From: an uncultured Verrucomicrobiota bacterium
Lineage (GTDB): Bacteria > Verrucomicrobiota > Verrucomicrobiae > Verrucomicrobiales > DEV007
Direction of reading: 5' to 3'
DNA: 7,611 nucleotides
Assembly (NCBI GenBank): GCA_902591645.1
Contig: CACJBM010000077.1
Coordinates: forward strand, 1 to 7,611
Shown here in pieces: positions 1-5,016 of the stretch (position 1 is its first letter; each line of letters begins with the position of its first letter). A program made the translations under genes and the position numbers. The notes below the pieces were generated by a model that was given only the letters and a program-made list of their open reading frames with translations, did no database searches and was not told the origin of the DNA.

Positions 1-119
1 TGCCAAAACGCGAAAGAGGCACTCTTAATCAGTCCAAGTCAGATTCTTATCCTGCAGAATATGGTTCACTCATTCAGCAATATCTTAAAAATTTGTCAGA
101 CAAAGCGACGAACAAATAA
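1..119 (+). CDS. C-terminal fragment, probable coiled-coil envelope protein tail (partial)
   Basis: An open frame enters from the left edge (first whole codon at 3) and ends at TAA 117-119, giving 38 residues. It begins PKRERGTL and contains YPAEYGSLIQQYLKNLS before the stop. The two bases before the first codon (tg) would fit a Leu, giving LPKRERGTL. This 'LP.RER ... YP.EY..LI..Y...L' arrangement is, from memory, the usual end of the large coiled-coil/DUF4175-type proteins of Verrucomicrobia and Planctomycetes. The minus-strand coiled-coil gene in this window seems to lack exactly this end. I therefore infer that the fragment may be the missing C-terminus of that gene, or of a close paralogue, seen in inverted orientation. 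The repeat-protein gene begins 43 bases downstream on the same strand, so the two are probably co-transcribed. The reading frame is fairly sure; the family is less so because so little is visible. Confidence 0.6.
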   Translation, partial: PKRERGTLNQSKSDSYPAEYGSLIQQYLKNLSDKATNK

Positions 120-162
120 AAGCTGTAGATCGAATAATCCTTTAGCCTGAAAAGCACCACAA

Positions 163-1008
163 ATGGGAATATCTATTACAAATATTATTAAAGAAATATC
201 AGTAAATATAGTCATTTTCCTCTCATTGCTAAATTCCGCAATCAGCGCCCCCTCCAAAGGTCGACTAGAAGATCCGGTCAAAGTTAATGCGGCTACAGAG
301 ACAGTCATTAATGGGGCACTCGCCTACCTAGCATCAAAGCAATCGCCTACAGGAGCCTGGGCAGGAGAAACCGGTGAAGAAGCACGGTATCCAATTGCTA
401 TGACTGCATACACTTTAATGGCTTTCCAAGCTGCAGGAAACTTACCTAATGAAGGCCCTTACGGAAAGAATGTCGATCTGGCCGTTCGATACCTACTCTC
501 CCAAGTAGATGACCAGGGATTGATAGGCGATGAAAACAGTGGGCAATACATGTACTTCCACGGCATTGCGAGCATCGCATTAGCTGAACTTTATGGCCAA
601 ACAAATGATGATGCCTTAAAAAACAAACTTGAAAAAATGATCAAAGTCATTGTTAGCAGTCAAAATCCACAAGGAGGATGGAGATACCAACCAATTGCTA
701 GAGACGCAGACATTTCCGTAACTGTTCTGGCCGTTGTCGCCCTGAGGGCCGCCAAAAATGGTGGTCTTTCCGTCCCTCAAAAGACAATTGATGATGCTGT
801 TAATTACGTAAAAAAATGCTTCAACAAACGCGATGGAGGTTTCGGATATCAGCCCGCTCAGGGGTCCGGATTCGCAAGAACAGCAGCAGCAATTTATTCA
901 CTTCAAGTCTGTGGCCAATACGATGACCCAACTGTCGCTGCCGGTTCAAAATATCTAAACCTTAGATTTAAACCTGGAGATCGATGGTTCACTAGTTTGT
1001 TCTTGTAA
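163..1008 (+). CDS. Exported prenyltransferase/squalene-oxidase repeat protein, C-terminally truncated
   Basis: The 281-residue product starts with a signal-peptide-like stretch (hydrophobic core about residues 14-24, SAISA at 25-29), so it is probably exported. The mature part is built from alpha-alpha hairpins with QW-like turns: YLASKQSPTGAW (55-66), LLSQVDDQG (111-119), SSQNPQGGWRYQP (165-177) and KRDGGFGYQP (222-231). This is the alpha/alpha-toroid fold of squalene cyclases and prenyltransferase beta subunits. I see no DXDD cyclase motif or zinc-ligand set, so enzymatic activity is not supported; binding or scaffolding is as likely. Relatives in PVC bacteria continue after the GDRWF motif (272-276) with a YGHYYA-type helix and another repeat. 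Here the frame stops five residues later, about 50-80 residues short. The ATG at 163 is the first start after an in-frame TGA at 148-150. No clear Shine-Dalgarno is seen. The 3' end overlaps the convergent gene by 54 bases with no terminator. Confidence 0.8.
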   Translation: MGISITNIIKEISVNIVIFLSLLNSAISAPSKGRLEDPVKVNAATETVINGALAYLASKQSPTGAWAGETGEEARYPIAMTAYTLMAFQAAGNLPNEGPYGKNVDLAVRYLLSQVDDQGLIGDENSGQYMYFHGIASIALAELYGQTNDDALKNKLEKMIKVIVSSQNPQGGWRYQPIARDADISVTVLAVVALRAAKNGGLSVPQKTIDDAVNYVKKCFNKRDGGFGYQPAQGSGFARTAAAIYSLQVCGQYDDPTVAAGSKYLNLRFKPGDRWFTSLFL

Positions 1009-3270
1009 TCCTTTTTGTGCTTCTGCCAAATCCTCAGAAGGTTGTTGGGAATTTTCTCCTTGATTTTGTTGAGGGATAGAATCAGCAGTTGATTCATTGA
1101 GTTCGGTTTGATCTTCAATTAGAGGTTCAATTTTTTCTATGAGATCATTAATGTCTGCAAGTTCTTCGGCGGCATTTTTTAATTCCTCAAGTTCATTTGT
1201 TATGGCTTGTTCAGCTTCCTCAAGTTTGTCGATGGCTTTTTGTTGGGCTTGTGGAGAGTTTTCACCGGCTGCAAGATCGGCGCCAGCTTCGGCCATGGAT
1301 GCCATTGCTTCGGCAAGGGCAGCGGCAGCCTCAGAGATGCCTTCCTCTGCTGCGCTCGCCGCGGCTTCCCCTGTTTTGGCTTCTAGCTCGGCCTGCTCAG
1401 CAGATTTTTCTTGGAGTTCTGAATTGTTCTGAGCTTTTTCTGCCTCTGCAGTTGCTTCTTTGAGGGATTCTTCTGCCTCCTTGATTTCCTTCACTTGGTC
1501 TAGAAGATTCTCAATGGATTTGATCTTGTCGCTAGGAATTTCAGCGATGGCTTCAGATTCAGTTATTTTTTCTATGAGTGCTTCTCTGGCTTCTGAGAGT
1601 TTTTCCAGGGCAGCCTTTTCACGAGGGAGGGCATTCTCGCGACGCTCCGCAACTGATTTGTCTTCCTTTAATGCGTCGCGGGCCTCTTGCATTTCCGGGG
1701 TAGATTGTTCAATTGCCTCTGAGGCTTGGGGGGCAACTTCTGCCAGCTCTTCTCCAAGGAAATTTGTGAGGTCTGCAAGTTCCCCCTGTTCCTTAGCCAA
1801 CTTAGCTGTTTTCTTTTCCGCTTCTGACTGAACCTGATTCTGCAGGAATTGGTTCTTTGCCTGATTGAAAGTCTGATCGAGTCTCGCCTTGGCCTGTTCG
1901 ACCCTTTGATTCAGTACCCTGCCTTCTCTTTCAGTTTCTTGTTCGAGCTGTCTTGTCCTGCGTTCCTTGAGTTGTTTCTTTTGAGTGAGGAGTCTCTCTT
2001 TGGCCCTTAACTGATTCTCTTTGCCTCTTAGCTGGCTCTCTTTGGCCCTTAGCTGGTTTTCTAAATTTCTTACTTGCTGTGGATTGTTTTGCTCTTTCGC
2101 CTTTTCTAATTGTTCTTTCGCTTTGTCTAATTGCTCTTTTTCCTTTTTTAATTGCTCTTTTGCCTTTTCAACTTCTTTAGAGGCGATCTGTTCTTGCGAA
2201 TTTAAAGCGTTCTGCTCAATTTTTTCAACTTTCTGGAGTTCTTTGATGCGCTCTTCCTTATTGAACTCACTGAATCGAATGCCCTTTTCGAGCTGTTCGA
2301 TCCTTTTCTGGATGTGTAAAGGAAAGTCTTTGGTGGAGATTTTTTTCTTGTCCTCCTTATCAAGTTTTTCCGTTTGTTTCTCTATCTCCGCTTCCTTGTC
2401 AATGATGTCCTCGAGCCGTTCGAGGGCCTCTACCATTTGTTCAAGTTCTCCTTTTTCAGGTTCAAGTATCTTGGCCAGTTTCCAAAGAGAGTCCCTAGAT
2501 TTCTTTTCGAAGGACACTGCGCTCATGACTCTCTTCCCTTTGATTTCTTCAACGGCTTTCTGGAGAGCATCATTCAGTTTGGATTCGTTTGCGTATTGGA
2601 GTGCTTTGGTTGGTCTTTGATCAGGAGATCCTACTGTGAGCTTTGAGAGATCTTTGAGTTTATTAACGACTGTCGCGACTTCTCCTCCCAATGCTTCTTG
2701 TTCGGCAGATTGGAGTTGGAGGGATATTTGTTCAGACCGGGTCGGGCTGCCTGGATTAAATGCTCCTGATGATGCTAAGGATATTGCTTCATGTAGATTG
2801 GTTGTTTGCCGGTTCCCTAGTTCTCTAACGAATCGAGCCAAATCGAAAAGAGCTACCTGAGATTGATATTCCAATAAGATTCGACGTAACTGGACGATGA
2901 CTCCTTTCTGACCAGCGTAGGCGTTCAGAATCTTCACGCTAGCGCCAGCCGAGTTGGGGTCCTTTTTCGTGTCCGCTCTTGCTCCGTTTAGAAGATTTAC
3001 GATTTCCTTCATCTGATCCCTGGAAAGTTGCCCGAGAACCTGTCTGATTGCTTTGATTACCTGCAAGTCACTGCCTTGTAAGCCATTACGATTAAATTCA
3101 TCGATTAGAGAATCGAGCTGCTCGGCTGTTCGCTGAGTCGTATCTTTGATGCGTTGTTGCTTACGTTCCTGATTTAGGAGTAAGTTACCTGGAAATGCTC
3201 CAGAAGCTTGAAATTGTAACAGCGAGAATAGGGCGACCACTGCTAATAGATAATTTAATGGCGCATTCAT
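955..3270 (-). CDS. Exported long coiled-coil protein of the BatA/VWA/DUF4175-type operon, C-terminus probably replaced
   Basis: This is a 771-residue protein when started at the ATG at 3270. That start gives a clean signal peptide (MNAPLNYLLAVVALFSLLQF, then ASGA). A TTG at 3315 would add 15 residues and overlap the preceding stop by four bases; it cannot be excluded. Residues about 30-270 are helical and resemble the N-terminal part of PVC coiled-coil proteins, including a QLRRILLEYQSQ stretch. Residues about 270-620 are Lys/Glu/Gln-rich coiled coil with heptad duplications at about 367-394 and 405-425. An Ala-rich helix lies at about 633-670, followed by acidic and Gln-rich sequence. The last ten residues (PSISRFKSKV) are read antisense to the repeat-protein gene, and no YP.EY-type ending is present, so the natural C-terminus is probably missing. 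It is last in the operon, directly behind the DUF4175-like gene. It likely acts outside the cytoplasmic membrane; its molecular role is unknown. Confidence 0.78.
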   Translation of the reverse strand: MNAPLNYLLAVVALFSLLQFQASGAFPGNLLLNQERKQQRIKDTTQRTAEQLDSLIDEFNRNGLQGSDLQVIKAIRQVLGQLSRDQMKEIVNLLNGARADTKKDPNSAGASVKILNAYAGQKGVIVQLRRILLEYQSQVALFDLARFVRELGNRQTTNLHEAISLASSGAFNPGSPTRSEQISLQLQSAEQEALGGEVATVVNKLKDLSKLTVGSPDQRPTKALQYANESKLNDALQKAVEEIKGKRVMSAVSFEKKSRDSLWKLAKILEPEKGELEQMVEALERLEDIIDKEAEIEKQTEKLDKEDKKKISTKDFPLHIQKRIEQLEKGIRFSEFNKEERIKELQKVEKIEQNALNSQEQIASKEVEKAKEQLKKEKEQLDKAKEQLEKAKEQNNPQQVRNLENQLRAKESQLRGKENQLRAKERLLTQKKQLKERRTRQLEQETEREGRVLNQRVEQAKARLDQTFNQAKNQFLQNQVQSEAEKKTAKLAKEQGELADLTNFLGEELAEVAPQASEAIEQSTPEMQEARDALKEDKSVAERRENALPREKAALEKLSEAREALIEKITESEAIAEIPSDKIKSIENLLDQVKEIKEAEESLKEATAEAEKAQNNSELQEKSAEQAELEAKTGEAAASAAEEGISEAAAALAEAMASMAEAGADLAAGENSPQAQQKAIDKLEEAEQAITNELEELKNAAEELADINDLIEKIEPLIEDQTELNESTADSIPQQNQGENSQQPSEDLAEAQKGLQEQTSEPSISRFKSKV
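985..1000. other. Probable inverted junction between two convergent truncated genes
   Basis: On the plus strand the repeat protein keeps family sequence through GDRWF (ending at 990) and then degenerates. On the minus strand the coiled-coil protein keeps its Gln/Glu-rich style through LQEQTSE (about 988) and then reads ten residues antisense to the other gene. Both protein families lose their ends at the same spot, which places a breakpoint here. Confidence 0.6.
1995..2057 (-). repeat. Three tandem 21-base repeats encoding LR(A/G)KE heptads
   Basis: Three adjacent 21-base units (1995-2015, 2016-2036, 2037-2057) differ at only a few positions. On the minus strand they encode heptads of the type LRAKESQ / LRGKENQ / LRAKERL in the coiled-coil gene. 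The repeat keeps both the reading frame and the heptad register, which suggests internal duplication of a coiled-coil segment. Confidence 0.8.
2089..2172 (-). repeat. Four tandem 21-base repeats encoding (E/D/K)KAKEQ-type heptads
   Basis: Four consecutive 21-base units (2089-2109, 2110-2130, 2131-2151, 2152-2172) share the pattern ttg-ctcttt-cgcctttt-ctaa on the plus strand. On the minus strand they encode VEKAKEQ, LKKEKEQ, LDKAKEQ and LEKAKEQ. They are divergent copies, so the expansion is not very recent. Each unit is exactly one coiled-coil heptad. Confidence 0.85.
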
Positions 3271-3311
3271 ATATTTATTTAATGTAAATGGTTTCAGGCA
3301 AATACCAAATC

Positions 3312-4721
3312 TCAATCTTCTTTGGTCGGTTTCTCGGAGTTTTTACGAATTATAGTCTCTAAGTTCTTATTTAATATTTCTTGATCGGTCGTTGCTTCAT
3401 CTATACTTCCTAGTGCGTCTGAGGTTCTGCCAAGTAAATCGGCACGTTTTTCTTCTGGAGTCACGACTCGAAGTAATAAGCGTTCGGTTTTGCCAATGTT
3501 CGGGCCGGCAGTGTTTTGATCTAATGCCTCTAGCCAATATTCTATCTCATCACCTTCAGCTAATCCTGGGTTCAAAGAACTGAGGTCCCAGTCAAATTGA
3601 TCGCTGATTTTTTTAGGCTCGGTTTTCAGATCGGTTATTGAGATTGATGAGGGCTCAGATCCTATCCTCTGGTAACGAAGGTTCACAGCAGCTATCCCGA
3701 ACCTGTCATTGGCTTCATACTTGATTAAAAATTTAGCTTTTCTTGTGACAAGCTCTTCGGCTCTTTTGGGATAAGTGATGCGAATTTGGGGCGCCAGATC
3801 TGATAATAGGGTAACTTTATATATTGAGTTACTGAATGATTCCATATCATCTTGATCAGTCAAAGAGACACTGAATCCAGAAAGGTCATTCGAGGGGACC
3901 GTGAACGTTATGCTTCCTGCAGACTCATTTGCGCTATCAATGATTAATGGAATTCCTTTATCTTCTTCAATGAATCGAATTGATCCTGACTTGAGCGATT
4001 TTGTTGAGGAAATGTTAAGGGTTACTGTGCTTCCCGGGAAAAAAGTAAAGTCTCCAGGTACATGTTCAGAGGATTCTTGTTTGGTGAATTCAGGGTACTT
4101 TTGAGTAGCAGTTAGTCCTTTGATTTGTGGCCGTTCTAAAGCAATGACTTCATGATCGTCAGTGCGCGCGTCATCGATTGAAGCGTTGTAACTGAATGAT
4201 TCCGGGACATCTTTAATGATCGCTGAATACTTTCCCTCTATGTTTTCATCTTTGGTCAGAGTTAGATTTATTTTTTGGTTTGAAGAGTAATGAATCTTTA
4301 GAACGCCTTTAAGTTCAGTGCTCTTTTTTGTCTCCACAAAAAACTCCATTGCCACATCATCACCGATTCCTACTTTGTTAATTTGGGGAATCTTAATAAT
4401 TTTTGTGTCTCGCGGTATAGCGATTTCTTTGCCGAAGGCTCTTTCTAGCAGGGTAGGAACCGATTCGCGGTTAAGAAATGCCCAACTGCCTGATGTGCTT
4501 AAGACAATCAGTAAGAGGAGGGCTGCTCGGGCCGTTTTTTTAAAGTTTACTATTTTATTAAATTTAAAGCGTGCAGATTCAGTTTCGGCCTCTCTGATCA
4601 TTGAATGGATCATTCCAAGGGGTGCATTTTCCGGGATCGTGGCTTTTCCTTTATGGAACTGAATAGAACTGATGAGTCTACTGTCGAAATTTTTATAATG
4701 CTTTTCAACGTTGAGGGCCAA
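3312..4721 (-). CDS. DUF4175-like membrane protein, main extracytoplasmic part (downstream of two frameshifts)
   Basis: This 469-residue frame starts nominally at a TTG, but family-like sequence (NDEE before LALNVEKHYK) continues upstream of it to a TGA at 4749-4751. The TTG is therefore probably not a real start; it is the body of a gene that begins at 5011. Residues 4-22 match the conserved stretch of the family (vE..y..ldsRLissiqF). A transmembrane helix lies at about 64-84 (ARAALLLLIVLSTSGSWAFL). Then come beta-rich extracytoplasmic domains: KYPEFTK plus a GS.V.L motif near 210-235, and a second domain near 320-435. The second domain has NDRFGIAAVNLRY, then FDWDLSSLNPGLAEGDEIEYWLEALDQN, the hallmark of these proteins (shown here only to name it). 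The end (VVTPEEKRADLLGR onward) leads into helical sequence and stops at 3312. In many relatives the coiled coil continues in the same polypeptide; here it is a separate downstream gene. Confidence 0.75.
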   Translation of the reverse strand: MALNVEKHYKNFDSRLISSIQFHKGKATIPENAPLGMIHSMIREAETESARFKFNKIVNFKKTARAALLLLIVLSTSGSWAFLNRESVPTLLERAFGKEIAIPRDTKIIKIPQINKVGIGDDVAMEFFVETKKSTELKGVLKIHYSSNQKINLTLTKDENIEGKYSAIIKDVPESFSYNASIDDARTDDHEVIALERPQIKGLTATQKYPEFTKQESSEHVPGDFTFFPGSTVTLNISSTKSLKSGSIRFIEEDKGIPLIIDSANESAGSITFTVPSNDLSGFSVSLTDQDDMESFSNSIYKVTLLSDLAPQIRITYPKRAEELVTRKAKFLIKYEANDRFGIAAVNLRYQRIGSEPSSISITDLKTEPKKISDQFDWDLSSLNPGLAEGDEIEYWLEALDQNTAGPNIGKTERLLLRVVTPEEKRADLLGRTSDALGSIDEATTDQEILNKNLETIIRKNSEKPTKED

Positions 4722-4807
4722 TTCCTCATCGTTTTTTTCTTTGGGTGATCAAAGATATCATTGTCCATAGACCGCAAGCGCCTAATAAGAACTGGATCGA
4801 GTTCAGA

Positions 4808-5011
4808 CTAGTTTTTTCGAGTTTGTAAGGACAGCTCATTAATCAAATCGATGAACAGTAAAGCTGTAAAAAGCCCTAAGATGATAGCTATTGTTAGCGC
4901 AGTTCTCCGATAAAATTCAACCGCTACAATTGAGCGCCTTGCCCTAGCGAGTCGGCGCTTTAGGATCTTGCTGCTGCCAATTTTATGCGGCTCTGTTCTT
5001 TGGTCGGGCAC
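4808..5011 (-). CDS. DUF4175-like membrane protein, N-terminal part (upstream of frameshifts)
   Basis: The frame starts at a GTG (5011-5009), five bases after the TAA of the VWA gene, and encodes 67 residues before a TAG at 4808-4810. It has a basic, helical N-terminus (KRRLARARRSIVAVEFYRR, about 18-36), then a transmembrane helix (about 37-59, TALTIAIILGLFTALLFID), then NELSLQTR. This is how DUF4175-type proteins begin: a basic helix, a helix ending in a D, a short loop, then a second membrane helix. The second helix is present in the next frame (IQFLLGACGLWTMISLIT, about 4795-4742). Removing one A from the A6 run at 4812-4817 joins the two. This is therefore the broken front end of the following gene and not an independent small protein. 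Confidence 0.72.
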   Translation of the reverse strand: MPDQRTEPHKIGSSKILKRRLARARRSIVAVEFYRRTALTIAIILGLFTALLFIDLINELSLQTRKN

Positions 5012-5016
5012 GTTTC

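Larger units (their letters stand above)
3312..5011 (-). pseudogene. Composite DUF4175-like gene interrupted by two +1 homopolymer frameshifts
   Basis: Treating both A-runs (minus strand; A6 at 4812-4817 and A7 at 4732-4738) as one base too long restores a single gene of about 565 residues. It would carry three transmembrane helices and the extracytoplasmic domains. The restored joins read LQTRKTSLNSIQF and SLITQRKNDEELALNVEKHY, both natural for the family. The gene is either mis-sequenced or a very recently broken gene; all other parts look intact and constrained. Confidence 0.7.

Noticed and set aside
991..996. ACTAGT (SpeI site) exactly at the suspected junction, suggesting a restriction-cloning joint
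   Set aside because: An uncut ACTAGT also occurs at 4807-4812, and a six-base site can arise by chance, so a cloning joint is not supported.
163..1008. Reading the repeat protein as a terpene cyclase or prenyltransferase enzyme
   Set aside because: The fold-type repeats are visible but no DXDD motif or metal-ligand set is; the protein also appears truncated and exported.
2411..2428. Short hairpin cctcga...tcgagg as a possible terminator
   Set aside because: The arms are only six bases, no T-run follows, and it lies well inside the coiled-coil gene.
2021..2620. A 199-codon plus-strand frame opposite the coiled-coil gene
   Set aside because: It is a Ser/Phe/Cys-rich mirror of a Lys/Glu/Gln-rich coiled coil, with no recognisable domain; the same holds for the other plus-strand frames between 1139 and 2860.
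4808..5011. An independent small membrane protein of 67 residues
   Set aside because: The next frame supplies the second helix and then the family body; removing one A restores continuity, so it is the front of the DUF4175-like gene.
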